64,000 nt of DNA from Burkholderia sp. Bp9143 (GCF_003853645.1 NZ_QTPO01000043.1:1-64000); one strand, 5' to 3'; positions 17,144 to 27,014 are shown, numbered from the stretch's first letter. Notes: generated by a model not told the origin, from the letters alone. Made by a program: numbers and translations.

Positions 17144-18340
17144 TTACAGCCCGAGCATCATCTTCGCGATGATGTTCTTCTGGATCTCGTTCGAGCCGCC
17201 GAAGATCGACAGCTTGCGATTGTTGAAGTACTGCTGCGCGGCGCTCGCGGCTTCGTCCGGGCCGACCGGCTCGCCGTCGTAGTCGGCGTCGAGCGCGGCG
17301 TCGACGAACGGCTGCGCGTACGGCCCCATCGCGCGCCGCATCAGCGCGGTGATCTCCTGGCGGATCTGCGTGCCGCGGATCTTCAGCATCGAGCTTTCCG
17401 CGCCCGGCACGCCGCCGCCCGCGACCGCGGCCAGCACGCGCAGGTTGGTCGTGCGCATGTTCTCGAGTTCGATCTCGACACGCGCGACGCGCGCCGCGAA
17501 GAACGGATCGTCCGCGAGCGGCCGCCCGTTCTTCGTCACCTTCGCGGCGACCGCGCGCAATCGCTCGAGCGCGGCCGTCGAGAAGCCGATGCCGGCGATG
17601 TTGGTGCGCTCGTAGGTGAGCAGGTATTTCGCGCAGGTCCAGCCGCGGTTCTCTTCGCCGACCAGGTTCTCCACCGGCACGCGCACGTCGGTGAAGAACA
17701 CTTCGTTCACCTCGTGCTCGCCGTCGAGCGTGATGATCGGGCGCACTTCGACGCCCGGCGTGTTCATGTCGATCAGCAGGAAGCTGATGCCCTCCTGCTT
17801 GCGCACGTCAGTCGCGGTGCGCACGAGGCAGAAGATCATGTTCGCGTAGTGGCCGAGCGTGGTCCACGTCTTCTGGCCGTTCACGACGTAGTGCCCACCG
17901 TCGCGAACGGCACTCGTCTTCACCGACGCGAGGTCGGAACCGGCGCCGGGCTCCGAATAGCCCTGGCACCACCAGTCGGTGCCGTCCAGGATGCGCGGCA
18001 GCCAGTGGCGCTTTTGCGCTTCGTTGCCGTACTTGATCAGCACGGGCCCGAGCATGTTGACGCCGAACGGGACGATGCGCGGCGCGCCGGCAAGCGCGCA
18101 TTCGTTGTCGAACAGGAACTTCTGCGCGACGCTCCAGCCGGGGCCGCCGTATTCGCGCGGCCAGTGGCTCGCGAGCCAGCCGCGCGCATTGAGGATCGCG
18201 TGCCATTCGCGCATGTCGTCGCGCGTCAGGTGCAGGCCGCCCTTCACCTTGCGCGCGGTGCGCGCCGGCAGCTCGGCGGCGAGGAAGCGCTGCACTTCGG
18301 TGCGGAACGCTTCCTCTTCGGGAGTGAAATTCAGGTCCAT
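17144..18340 (-). CDS. Acyl-CoA dehydrogenase, PimC-like
   Basis: 398 aa. Classic acyl-CoA dehydrogenase signatures: GYSEPGAGSDLASVKT (flavin/substrate loop), GQKTWTTLGHYA, and C-terminal SIFGGSNEIQKNIIAKMMLGL. The N-terminus MDLNFTPEEEAFRTEV and the paired layout are like the large subunit of pimeloyl-CoA dehydrogenase (PimC). Catalyses alpha,beta-dehydrogenation of an acyl-CoA. Second gene of the operon, 28 bp after the bifunctional enzyme. The dicarboxylyl-CoA substrate is inferred only from similarity. Confidence 0.85.
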   Translation of the reverse strand: MDLNFTPEEEAFRTEVQRFLAAELPARTARKVKGGLHLTRDDMREWHAILNARGWLASHWPREYGGPGWSVAQKFLFDNECALAGAPRIVPFGVNMLGPVLIKYGNEAQKRHWLPRILDGTDWWCQGYSEPGAGSDLASVKTSAVRDGGHYVVNGQKTWTTLGHYANMIFCLVRTATDVRKQEGISFLLIDMNTPGVEVRPIITLDGEHEVNEVFFTDVRVPVENLVGEENRGWTCAKYLLTYERTNIAGIGFSTAALERLRAVAAKVTKNGRPLADDPFFAARVARVEIELENMRTTNLRVLAAVAGGGVPGAESSMLKIRGTQIRQEITALMRRAMGPYAQPFVDAALDADYDGEPVGPDEAASAAQQYFNNRKLSIFGGSNEIQKNIIAKMMLGL

Positions 18341-18368
18341 CGTGGGTCCGTTGCGAATGCGGTGGCGT

Positions 18369-20504
18369 TCAGTCGATATGGTTCAGGCTCGCGAAGTTCG
18401 CGCCGCGCTCGACCAGCTCGACGATCAGCGGCGACGGCTTCCAGAACAGCGGATCCTCCTGCGCGAACGCGTGGATGTCGGCGAGCACGTTCGCGAGGCC
18501 GACCGTGTCCGCGTAGTGCATCGGGCCGCCGCGATGGCGCGGGAAGCCGTAGCCGTACAGAAACACCGCGTCGACGTCGAGCGGGCGCAGCGCGATCTTC
18601 TCGTGCACGACGTTCGCGCCTTCGTTGATCATCGCGGCGAGGTAGCGGCGCAGGATCTCGTCGTCGGTGAACGTGCGCGGCGCGATGCCCTTCCTCGCGC
18701 GCTCGTCGGCGACGATGGCCTCGACTTCCGGGTCCGGCGTGCCGACGCGCGCGCCGTCCGGGTACAGGTAGTAGCCGCGCGCGGTCTTCTGCCCGAACCA
18801 GCCGCGCTCGCACAGCCGGTCGGAAATCTCCACGTATCGCGCGCGCGGGTCGCGCGTCGCCGCGCGGCGCTTGCGGGTCGCCCAGCCGATGTCGCCGCCC
18901 GCGAGGTCGACGACCTGGAACGGCCCCATCGGGAAGCCGAATTCGCGCACCGCGCGATCGATCTGGTACGGCGACGCGCCGTCTTCCATCAGGTAGTCGG
19001 CCGCGGTGCGATAGACCGCGAGGATCCGGTTGCCGATGAAGCCGTCGCACACGCCGGCGCGCACCGGCGTCTTCTTCAGCTGCTTCGCGAGCGCGAACGC
19101 GGTCGCAACGACGTCCGCACTCACGCGCGCCGGCACGACGATCTCGAGCAGCTTCATCACGTTCGCAGGCGAGAAGAAATGCAGGCCGATCACGTCGGCC
19201 GGCCGGTCGATGCTGGCGGCCAGCGCGTCGATGTCGAGATACGACGTGTTGGTCGCGAGCACCGCGCCCGGCTTGCACACCCGCGCGAGTTCGGAGAACA
19301 CCGCCTGCTTCACTGCCATGTCCTCGAACACGGCCTCGATCACCACGTCCGCCTGCGCGAGCGCGTCGTACGACGTGCTGCCCTTGAAGCGCGCAAGGCG
19401 CGCCGCGTGCGCGGCCGGCGTCATCCGCCCCTTCGCGACGAGCCCGTCGTACACCTTCTCGACATGCGCGCGGCCGCGCGCGAGCGACGCTTCGTCGCGC
19501 TCGATCATCGTCACGGGCAGCCCGGCATCGAGCGCCGCGACCGCGATGCCCGCGCCCATCGTGCCGCCGCCGACCACGCCGATCCGCTCGACCGGACGCG
19601 CGCTCGCGCGGCGCGCCTCGGGCGCCTTCGCGGCTTCGCGTTCCGCGAAGAACGCGTGCACGAGGCCCGCGCGCTGCGGGCTGTCGATGCATTGCAGGAA
19701 CAGGCTGCGTTCGAGCTTCATCCCCGCGTCGAACGACAGCGTGAGCGCTGCCTCGACCGCGTCGACGATCTTCGCCGGCGAGAACAGGCCGCGCGACTTC
19801 TTCGCCAGATCGGCGCGTGCCGCGTCGATCGCGGCCAGTGCGGCCGCACGATCGGCGAGCCCTTGCGCATCGCGCGTGCGCCGCGCCGGCGCGCCGAGCG
19901 ACACGAGTTCCTGCGCATAGGCGAGCCCTTCGGCGAGCGTGTCGTCGCTGTGCGCGACGCGATCGACGAGGCCGAGCGCGAGCGCTTCGTCGGCGCTCGC
20001 GTGACGCCCCGTCAGCATCAGGTCGAGCGCGGCCTTCGCGCCGATCAGGCGCGGCGCGCGCTGCGTGCCGCCCGCGCCGGGCAGCAGGCCGAGCGTGACT
20101 TCGGGCAGGCCGAGTTTCGCGCCGGGCACCGCGAGCCGGTAGTGCGCGGCGAGCGCGACCTCGAGGCCGCCGCCGAGCGTCGCGCCGTGCAGCGCGACCA
20201 CGACCGGCTTCGCGCTCGACTCGATCCGCTCGCACACGTCGGGCAGCGACGGCGGCACCGGCGGCTTGCCGAATTCGCGGATGTCGGCGCCCGCGATGAA
20301 GTTGCGGCCGGCGCCGACGATCAGCACCGCGCGGATCGCGTCGTCGGCCCGGGCGGCGTCGAGCGCGTCGGCGAGACCGCGCCGCACGTCGGCGGACAGC
20401 GCATTGACGGGCGGATGGTCGATCGTGACGACGAGCACCTTGTCGCGCCGTTCGCGCGCGACGGTGCCGGCCTGGGAGGGTTCGGGGGAAACGGGTAAAT
20501 TCAT
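18369..20504 (-). CDS. Bifunctional enoyl-CoA hydratase / 3-hydroxyacyl-CoA dehydrogenase
   Basis: 711 aa from ATG 20504 (GGAGACACC upstream). N-terminal crotonase domain with the oxyanion-hole segment GAGRNFIAGADIREFG; central NAD-binding Rossmann domain starting IGVVGGGTMGAGIAVAA; C-terminal 3-hydroxyacyl-CoA dehydrogenase domains with DGFIGNRI and VVDLAGGDIGWATRK. This is the FadB/FadJ/PimF domain order. It hydrates enoyl-CoA and oxidises the 3-hydroxyacyl-CoA. First gene of the operon; no thiolase is present in the cluster, so the last step must come from elsewhere. Confidence 0.9.
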   Translation of the reverse strand: MNLPVSPEPSQAGTVARERRDKVLVVTIDHPPVNALSADVRRGLADALDAARADDAIRAVLIVGAGRNFIAGADIREFGKPPVPPSLPDVCERIESSAKPVVVALHGATLGGGLEVALAAHYRLAVPGAKLGLPEVTLGLLPGAGGTQRAPRLIGAKAALDLMLTGRHASADEALALGLVDRVAHSDDTLAEGLAYAQELVSLGAPARRTRDAQGLADRAAALAAIDAARADLAKKSRGLFSPAKIVDAVEAALTLSFDAGMKLERSLFLQCIDSPQRAGLVHAFFAEREAAKAPEARRASARPVERIGVVGGGTMGAGIAVAALDAGLPVTMIERDEASLARGRAHVEKVYDGLVAKGRMTPAAHAARLARFKGSTSYDALAQADVVIEAVFEDMAVKQAVFSELARVCKPGAVLATNTSYLDIDALAASIDRPADVIGLHFFSPANVMKLLEIVVPARVSADVVATAFALAKQLKKTPVRAGVCDGFIGNRILAVYRTAADYLMEDGASPYQIDRAVREFGFPMGPFQVVDLAGGDIGWATRKRRAATRDPRARYVEISDRLCERGWFGQKTARGYYLYPDGARVGTPDPEVEAIVADERARKGIAPRTFTDDEILRRYLAAMINEGANVVHEKIALRPLDVDAVFLYGYGFPRHRGGPMHYADTVGLANVLADIHAFAQEDPLFWKPSPLIVELVERGANFASLNHID

Positions 20505-20677
20505 GGTGTCTCCAGTGCGATGCGCCGGGCGGGCGGGAACGGTCGCCGGGCCGGCGAGCGGTGCCGGTTCGCGAGCCTGATCCCGCGCGGCGGGAAACGA
20601 TCCGGCGTATTTGCCGGGCATGACTCGATTCTCGATTGATCGAGATTCATTGACAATTCCTGCACGCCTTTACAAGC

Positions 20678-20696
20678 TGTCAAGTCTGACTTGACA
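20678..20696. promoter_or_regulatory. Candidate LysR operator, perfect inverted repeat
   Basis: TGTCAAG-TCTGA-CTTGACA, a 7-bp perfect dyad with the T-N11-A form typical of LysR-type regulators. It lies between the divergent LysR gene and the beta-oxidation operon. Confidence 0.7.
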
Positions 20697-20754
20697 TTGA
20701 ATGCTTTCGGACCGCTTCGGGTCCTTAAGCGGGACGGATCAGGAGACACCGGGC

Positions 20755-21717
20755 ATGGACCTGAACGCGCTGACGCTGCTCGTCGAGATCCTCGACGCGG
20801 GCAACCTGAGCAAGGCCGCGCAGCGGCTCAAGATGAGCCGCGCGAACGTCAGCTACCGGCTGAACCAGCTCGAGCGCTCGATCGGCCAGCAGCTCGTGCG
20901 CCGCACGACGCGGCGCATCGAGCCGACCGAGATCGGGCTGAAGCTGTACGAGCACGGCCGGCGCATCCGCAACGAACTGCTCGCCGCGCAGGAATCGGTG
21001 ACGACGCTCGGCCAGGACCTGCAGGGCCGCGTGCGGCTGTCGGTGCCGAGCGGCTATGGGCAGATGGTGATGTCCGACTGGCTGCTCGCGTTCAAGCGGC
21101 TGCATCCGGGCATCGTGCTCGACGTGGTGTTCGAGAATCGCGTGGAAGACCTGATGCGCGACGAGATCGACATCGCGGTGCGCGTGATGCCGGAGCCGCC
21201 GCAGAACCTCGTCGCGCGCGACATGGGCGCGGTGCGCTACGTCGCGTGCGCGTCGGCCGCGTTCGCGGCCGCGCACGGAATGCCGGCGAGCCTCGGCGCG
21301 CTGGCCACCGCGCCGGTCGTCACCGCGACGGTGCTGGGCCGGCAGCTGCGAATCGCCGCGTATCTCGGCGACGAGCGCCACGAGGTGCTGCTCGAGCCCA
21401 CGCTGATTTCGGAGAACTTCCTGTTCCTGCGCCAGGCGATCCTCGGCGGGATCGGCGTCGGCATCGTGCCCGACTACGTGATGCAGGACGACATGCGGCG
21501 CGGCACGGTCGTCACGTCGCTCGACGCGTACCGGCTCAGCATCTTCGGCACGCACATGTACATGCTGTACATGCCGAACCGGCACCACACGCGCGCGACC
21601 GCGACGTTCATAGAGTTCATCCTCGAACAGGCCGGAAAGGCCGGCCGGGGCGGGCCCGGCGGGACGCGTCAGGGTTTCTTGTCTGATGACAATCCGCCGG
21701 CCGCGCGGCGACAATAG
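20755..21717 (+). CDS. LysR-family regulator of the beta-oxidation operon
   Basis: 320 aa from ATG 20755; a longer frame to 20701 would overlap the operator region. N-terminal winged HTH (LLVEILDAGNLSKAAQRLKMSRANVSYRLNQLERSIG) and a periplasmic-binding-like effector domain. It is transcribed away from the hydratase/dehydrogenase operon, with a perfect LysR-type dyad between them, so it probably controls that operon in response to an acyl or acid intermediate. The activator or repressor role cannot be told from sequence. Confidence 0.85.
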   Translation: MDLNALTLLVEILDAGNLSKAAQRLKMSRANVSYRLNQLERSIGQQLVRRTTRRIEPTEIGLKLYEHGRRIRNELLAAQESVTTLGQDLQGRVRLSVPSGYGQMVMSDWLLAFKRLHPGIVLDVVFENRVEDLMRDEIDIAVRVMPEPPQNLVARDMGAVRYVACASAAFAAAHGMPASLGALATAPVVTATVLGRQLRIAAYLGDERHEVLLEPTLISENFLFLRQAILGGIGVGIVPDYVMQDDMRRGTVVTSLDAYRLSIFGTHMYMLYMPNRHHTRATATFIEFILEQAGKAGRGGPGGTRQGFLSDDNPPAARRQ

Positions 21718-21790
21718 CGCGCCGCGAGCGCACGGCGCGTGCCGCGCCAGCGCCGCCGCCCCCTTCGATTTCACAGTTGCCGAGGGTTCA

Positions 21791-23674
21791 ATGTTCGACC
21801 GGATTCGTCCGCATTCGCGTCCCTGGACGCCTGTCGCCGCGCTCGCGCTCGTCGCGCTCGTCACGTTCAGCGCCGGCTGCACGTCCCCGTCCGCGCCGTC
21901 GGGCGCCGTCGTCCCGGTCGCCGCCGCGTCGGGTGCCGCGGTGCCGCTGCCCGGCGTTCACGCGCCGGAGCTGTCGTCCGGCTGGACCGACAAGCCGGGC
22001 TGGACCTCGCAGCGCTTCATGATCGCGGCCGCGAACCCGCTCGCGACGCAGGCCGGCTACGACATGCTGAAGGCGGGCGGCACCGCGATCGACGCGGCGA
22101 TCGCGACGCAGATGGTGCTCGCGCTCGTCGAGCCGCAATCGTCGGGGCTCGGCGGCGGCGCGTTCATGCTGTATTTCGACGGCAAGGCAACGCAGGCGTA
22201 CGACGGCCGCGAGACCGCGCCCGCCGCCGCGACCGATCGCCTGTTCTACGGCCCGACCGGCCAGCCGATGAGCTTCTACGAAGGTGTCGTCGGCGGGCGT
22301 TCGGTCGGCACGCCGGGCGTGCTGCGGATGCTCGACGCCGCGCACCGTGCGCATGGCAAGCTGCCGTGGCGCCGGCTGTTCCAGCCCGCGATCCGGCTCG
22401 CCGAGCACGGCTTCACGATCAGCCCGCGGCTCGCGATGCTGATCGCGAACGACTCGTACCTGACGAACGACCCGGCCGCGCGCGCGTACTTCTACAACAA
22501 GGACGGCACGCCGAAGGCCGCCGGCACGGTGCTGAAGAACCCCGCGCTCGCGACCGTGCTGCGCCAGGTCGCCGACCGTGGCGCAAATGCGTTCTACACC
22601 GGCGCGATCGCGCGCGACATCGTCACGAAGGTGCGCAAGCACCCGACCAATCCGGGCCTGCTGTCGCTGCAGGATCTCGCGCGCTACAAGGCGAAGGTGC
22701 GTGCGCCGCTGTGTACCGACTACCGGCGCTCGGTGGTGTGCGGGATGCCGCCGCCGTCGTCGGGCGGCCTCGCGATCGCACAGATGCTCGGCATCCTTGA
22801 GGCGATGCCCGACTGGCAGCAGATCGGCGCGCAGAAGCCGGTGCGCAACGAAGTCGGCTACGAGCCGACGCCATTCGCCGCGCACCTGTTCAGCGAAGCC
22901 GGGCGCCTCGCGTTCGCGGATCGCGCGCGCTACGTCGCCGACCCCGATTTCGCGCCGCTCCCGGGCGGCAGCTGGGCAAGCCTCACCGACAGGACCTATC
23001 TCGCGCAGCGCGCGCGCCTGATCGGCGACACCAGCATGGGCGTCGCGCAGGCCGGCACGCCGCAGGGCGCGACGCTCGCGCTGGCCGACGACCGCAGCCC
23101 CGAATTGCCGTCGACATCCGACATCGCGATCGTCGACCGCTACGGCCAGGCGCTGTCGATGACGACCAGCGTCGAGGACGCGTTCGGTTCGCGGCTGATG
23201 GTGCGCGGCTTCATGCTGAACAACCAGCTCACCGATTTCTCGTTCGTAGCGAGCGAGAACGGCCGCCCCGTCGCGAACCGCGTGCAGCCCGGCAAGCGGC
23301 CGCGCTCGGCGATGTCGCCGGAGCTCGTGTTCGACCAGAAGACGAAGCAGGTGACGATGATCGTCGGCTCGGCCGGCGGCCCCGCGATCATCAACCACGT
23401 CGCGAAGACGATGATCGGCGTGCTCGACTGGGGAATGACGATGCAGCAGGCGATCGCGCTGCCGAACTTCGGGTCGATGAACGGGCCGACGCAACTCGAG
23501 CGCGGCCGCGTGTCGGATGCGCTCGTCGACGGACTGAAGGGGCGCGGGCACGACGTGCAGGTCGTCGAGATGAACTCGGGACTGCAGGGTATCCAGCGGC
23601 TGAACGTGCAGGGGCAGACGGTGTGGTTCGGCGGCGCGGATCCGCGGCGGGAAGGGATGGCGATGGGAGAATGA
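21791..23674 (+). CDS. Gamma-glutamyltransferase, lipoprotein form
   Basis: 627 aa from ATG 21791 with GAGGG five bases upstream. Signal peptide with lipobox SAGC (Cys30), so probably anchored in the periplasm. Large-subunit motifs: GGTAIDAAIATQMVLALVEPQSSGLGGGAFML and DGRETAP; autoprocessing site and nucleophile Thr442 within ELPSTSDIAIVD; small subunit ends with the usual PNFGSMNGPT and DVQVVEM. Ntn-hydrolase that cleaves glutathione and other gamma-glutamyl compounds. Single gene, separated from the LysR gene by 73 bp. Confidence 0.9.
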   Translation: MFDRIRPHSRPWTPVAALALVALVTFSAGCTSPSAPSGAVVPVAAASGAAVPLPGVHAPELSSGWTDKPGWTSQRFMIAAANPLATQAGYDMLKAGGTAIDAAIATQMVLALVEPQSSGLGGGAFMLYFDGKATQAYDGRETAPAAATDRLFYGPTGQPMSFYEGVVGGRSVGTPGVLRMLDAAHRAHGKLPWRRLFQPAIRLAEHGFTISPRLAMLIANDSYLTNDPAARAYFYNKDGTPKAAGTVLKNPALATVLRQVADRGANAFYTGAIARDIVTKVRKHPTNPGLLSLQDLARYKAKVRAPLCTDYRRSVVCGMPPPSSGGLAIAQMLGILEAMPDWQQIGAQKPVRNEVGYEPTPFAAHLFSEAGRLAFADRARYVADPDFAPLPGGSWASLTDRTYLAQRARLIGDTSMGVAQAGTPQGATLALADDRSPELPSTSDIAIVDRYGQALSMTTSVEDAFGSRLMVRGFMLNNQLTDFSFVASENGRPVANRVQPGKRPRSAMSPELVFDQKTKQVTMIVGSAGGPAIINHVAKTMIGVLDWGMTMQQAIALPNFGSMNGPTQLERGRVSDALVDGLKGRGHDVQVVEMNSGLQGIQRLNVQGQTVWFGGADPRREGMAMGE

Positions 23675-23716
23675 CGCGACCGGCAGGAGCGGCGCCCCCG
23701 CGCCGCCCGCTTCGCG

Positions 23717-24610
23717 TTACCCGCGCCCCTTCCACGGCACGATCCGCCGCTCGACCCAGCGCATCGCGAGATCGAACAGCCATGCGATCGCGCCGATGAT
23801 CAGGATGCCCATCACGACGATATCGGTGCGCAGGAAGCTCGATGCATTGAGCACCATCTGCCCGAGCCCGGCCGTCGCGGCGACCATCTCGGCCGCGACG
23901 AGCGTCGTCCAGCCGAACCCGATCGCGATCCGCAGGCCCGTGAGGATTTCCGGCAGCGCAGCCGGCAGCACGACATGGCGCACGATCTGCGCGAAGCTGC
24001 CGCCGAGCGAGTACGCGGCGTTGATCTGCTCGACGGTTGCCGCGCGCACGCCCGCGCGTGCGGCCATCGCGATCGGCGCGAAGCACGCGAGGAAGATCAC
24101 GACCAGCTTCGCCGTCTCGTCGATGCCGAACCAGATCACGACGAGCGGCAGGTATGCGAGCGGCGGCAGCGGCCGGTAGAACTCCAGCAGTGGATCGAGC
24201 ACGCCGCGCGCGGTCCGGCTCACGCCCATCAGGATGCCGGCCGGCACGCCGACCGCGGTGGCGAGCACGAACGCGCCGAACACGCGCGCGGCGCTCCACA
24301 ACAAATGCTCGGACAACGGCAGGCCGCCCTGGATGCGGCCGTGCCATGCGTCGACGAACGCGGTCCACACCGCTTCCGGCGCAGGCAGGAACAACGGCGG
24401 CAGCCACTGCCAGTGCGTCGCGACCCACCACAGCGCGGCCAGCGCCGCGACCGTCGCCGCGCTGAGCGCGGCCGTCTTCCCCTGCCCCGGCAACCGGTAA
24501 CGATGCGAAGCGCGCGCCGGACGCGCCGCATGGCGCCCTTGCGTTGCGCGTTGATCCTGCCCGAACTCCGCGGCCGCTCGATCGGCCGCCCACGAATCCT
24601 GCGTGCTCAT
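23717..24610 (-). CDS. Taurine/sulfonate ABC transporter permease
   Basis: 297 aa from ATG 24610 (AGGA upstream). About six membrane helices and the BPD-type permease loop EQINAAYSLGGSFAQIVRHVVLPAALPEILTGLRIAIG (EAA motif region). The N-terminal 50 residues are cytoplasmic and poorly conserved. It forms the inner-membrane channel with the ATPase and binding protein encoded upstream (tauA-tauB-tauC order on this strand). The specificity is inferred from the binding protein. Confidence 0.85.
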   Translation of the reverse strand: MSTQDSWAADRAAAEFGQDQRATQGRHAARPARASHRYRLPGQGKTAALSAATVAALAALWWVATHWQWLPPLFLPAPEAVWTAFVDAWHGRIQGGLPLSEHLLWSAARVFGAFVLATAVGVPAGILMGVSRTARGVLDPLLEFYRPLPPLAYLPLVVIWFGIDETAKLVVIFLACFAPIAMAARAGVRAATVEQINAAYSLGGSFAQIVRHVVLPAALPEILTGLRIAIGFGWTTLVAAEMVAATAGLGQMVLNASSFLRTDIVVMGILIIGAIAWLFDLAMRWVERRIVPWKGRG

Positions 24611-24681
24611 GGTGTCCTGCCTGTGCAAAGTACTGATCCGGCCGCGCCCGACGGACGCGCCCTGCCGCGCGAACTCATGCA

Positions 24682-25479
24682 TCACGCGGTCTCCGCGGCC
24701 GCCTCGTCGCGATGCAGATACGCGATCAGCCGCTCGCGCCACGCGATGAATTCCGGCGACGACTTCACCGCGCGCGCATCGCGCGTTTCGACGTAGCGCC
24801 GCGCAAACGGCAACTCGAACGTTTCCGCGATGCGGCCGGGGCCGGCCGTCATCACGACGAGACGCGTCGCGAGGAACAGCGCCTCCTCGACGTCGTGCGT
24901 GATGAAGAACACCGTCTTGCCGGTGCGCGCCCACACGTCGAGCACGAGCGCCTGCATCGTGCCGCGCGTCATCGCGTCGAGCGCGCCCATCGGTTCGTCC
25001 ATCAGCAGCACGCGCGGATCGCTCGCGAGCGCACGCGCGATGCCGACGCGCTGCTGCATCCCGCCCGACAGTTCGTACACGCGCGCCTGCGCATGGCGCT
25101 CGAGGCCGACGAGCGCGAGCATCTCTCTCGCACGCGCTTCGCGTTCGGCCTTCGACACGCGTGCGAAGCGCAGCCCGAGCGCGACGTTCTCGAGCACGTC
25201 GAGCCACGGCAACAACGCATATTTCTGGAACACGACGCCGCGATCGGCGCCGGGGCCCGTGACCGGCACGCCGTCGACGCGCACATCGCCCGTCGTCGGC
25301 GCGACGAAGCCGGCCATGCAGTTCAGCAGCGTCGTCTTCCCGCACCCGGACGCGCCGAGCGCGACGACGAATTCACCGGAATCGATGCGCAGGTCGACGC
25401 GTGCGAGTGCCTGCGTCGTCGGCCGACCGCGCTCGCCCGGATAGGCGACCGATAACTGACGGACTTCCAGCGTGCTCAT
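24682..25479 (-). CDS. Taurine-type ABC transporter ATP-binding protein
   Basis: 265 aa. Walker A GASGCGKTT, Q-loop, signature YELSGGMQQRVGIARAL, Walker B VLLMDEPMGALD and the switch His in ITHDVEEA. Belongs to the TauB/SsuB nitrate-sulfonate-taurine branch. The gene lies 48 bp after the binding-protein gene. Confidence 0.88.
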   Translation of the reverse strand: MSTLEVRQLSVAYPGERGRPTTQALARVDLRIDSGEFVVALGASGCGKTTLLNCMAGFVAPTTGDVRVDGVPVTGPGADRGVVFQKYALLPWLDVLENVALGLRFARVSKAEREARAREMLALVGLERHAQARVYELSGGMQQRVGIARALASDPRVLLMDEPMGALDAMTRGTMQALVLDVWARTGKTVFFITHDVEEALFLATRLVVMTAGPGRIAETFELPFARRYVETRDARAVKSSPEFIAWRERLIAYLHRDEAAAETA

Positions 25480-25527
25480 GATCGAGGGCTCCGCGATGAG
25501 TGGCCTGGGTTGCCCGAGTTGGCGCGC

Positions 25528-26544
25528 TCAGCGCGCGGCCTTCTGCACGAACTGCGGATCGACGCCGACCGAGTAGTCGGCGAGCACCGTCTGGATCGTG
25601 CCCTGCGATTTCAGGAACGCTGCGGTGGCCGCGAGCGACTTCGCGGCGCCCGACTGCGCGCCGCCGCCGAGCCATGTCGGCGACGCCTGCTCGGCCGGCG
25701 TCGGGAACGCGTAGAGCGCGAGGCTCGCCGGCACGTCCTGCGCGTCCGCGCCCGACACCTTCGCGACCGCCGCGACCTGCGGCGAGCCGACCTTCCACGC
25801 GGCGGCATGCGCGCGGTAATCGGCATCGGCGGACGCCAACACCTTCACGAAGCGTGCGACGAACTCGGGGTTCTCGCGCGCGAACTTGCGGCTCACGACG
25901 AAGCCGTCGAAGGTCGCCTTGCCGCTTGCCTTCGCGACCTGGCCCGACGTCGTCAGCACGGTGCCCGACTGCTTGACCTTCGCGAGCACCGGATCCCAGA
26001 TGTAGGTCGCGTCGATGTCGCCGCGCGTCCACGCGGCCGCGACCTCGGGCGGACGCAGGTTGACGATCTTCACGTCGTTCGGATTCACACCCGCGGCCTG
26101 CAGCGCGACGAGCGTATGGAAATGCGACGTCGACACGAACGGCACGCCGATCTTCCTGCCCTTCAGCGCGGCGACGCTGGTCACGCCCGAACCGTTGCGC
26201 GCGACGAGCGCCTCGGCATCGTTGATGTTGTCGAGCACCCAGAACAGCGAGATGTCGAGCCCCTGCGACAGGCCGGCCGCGATCGGGCTCGAGCCGGCCT
26301 CGCCGAGCTGCACGGAGCCCGACGCGAGCGCGCGAATCACGTCGGCGCCGCTGTCGAGCTTGCGGAACCTGACCTTGTAGCCGGTCGCCTTCTCGACTTC
26401 ACCGCTCGCCTGCGCATAGCGCCACGGCACGACCATGTCCTGGTACGCGATCACGACTTCGCGCGATTCGGCGTGCGCCGCGCCCAGCACGGCAAAGGCG
26501 GTCAGCGCGACGACGGCGCGGCGGATGAAGCTGAAACGGGACAT
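25528..26544 (-). CDS. Taurine-binding periplasmic protein
   Basis: 338 aa with a cleavable signal peptide (AVVALTAFAVLGAAHA). The mature chain follows TauA closely: VVIAYQDMVVPW, RKLDSGADVIRALASGSVQLGEAGSSPIA, GKKIGVPFVSTSHFHTLVAL-like segment and NLRPPEVAAAWTRGDIDATYIWDPVL. It captures taurine or a related sulfonate and delivers it to the permease. First gene of the operon. No tauD dioxygenase follows in the cluster, so sulfite release would depend on genes elsewhere. Confidence 0.87.
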   Translation of the reverse strand: MSRFSFIRRAVVALTAFAVLGAAHAESREVVIAYQDMVVPWRYAQASGEVEKATGYKVRFRKLDSGADVIRALASGSVQLGEAGSSPIAAGLSQGLDISLFWVLDNINDAEALVARNGSGVTSVAALKGRKIGVPFVSTSHFHTLVALQAAGVNPNDVKIVNLRPPEVAAAWTRGDIDATYIWDPVLAKVKQSGTVLTTSGQVAKASGKATFDGFVVSRKFARENPEFVARFVKVLASADADYRAHAAAWKVGSPQVAAVAKVSGADAQDVPASLALYAFPTPAEQASPTWLGGGAQSGAAKSLAATAAFLKSQGTIQTVLADYSVGVDPQFVQKAAR

Positions 26545-27014
26545 GCGGCTCTCCTTCGAATGCGGGCAATGCTGGGAGAGCCGACTTTACGGGCTTTGCG
26601 CGCGGCGGGAGCGAACTTATCCTGCGAAGCTATCGATGATGTTTCAGCTTTGCTTTTCGCGCTGGATTGAATGGGATCGACGATCGAGCGGCGATCGGTG
26701 TGCGAAAACCTGCCGTCACCGCTCTCCCTTGAGCGCCGACGAAAGCGATCACCAGTGTTTCAACATTGCTCTCATTCGCGAGCGTGAATTCCGATGCCAC
26801 GCGTTGTCATGCGTCGCGCGGACCAGCCACGCGGAAGCGCAAGCGGCGTCATCCGGCGTACGAACGCGGTAAGTCCGCGTGCTATCGGGTTTCGCATGCG
26901 CCTTTACGCGGACAACATTTCATACGAGTCCCATATCAATTCTTCAAAGCGAACGTTAGCGTTCCATATCGAACGCAGAAGCTCTGATCCTCAATTTCGA
27001 TCAGTTATAAACTC
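26545..27014. other. Intergenic, tau promoter and upstream of NTF2-like gene
   Basis: 470 bp between divergent genes with no gene seen. GC falls in the right half (from about 26,880), in step with the low-GC gene that follows. It must hold the promoters of both neighbours; no operator could be assigned. Confidence 0.4.
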
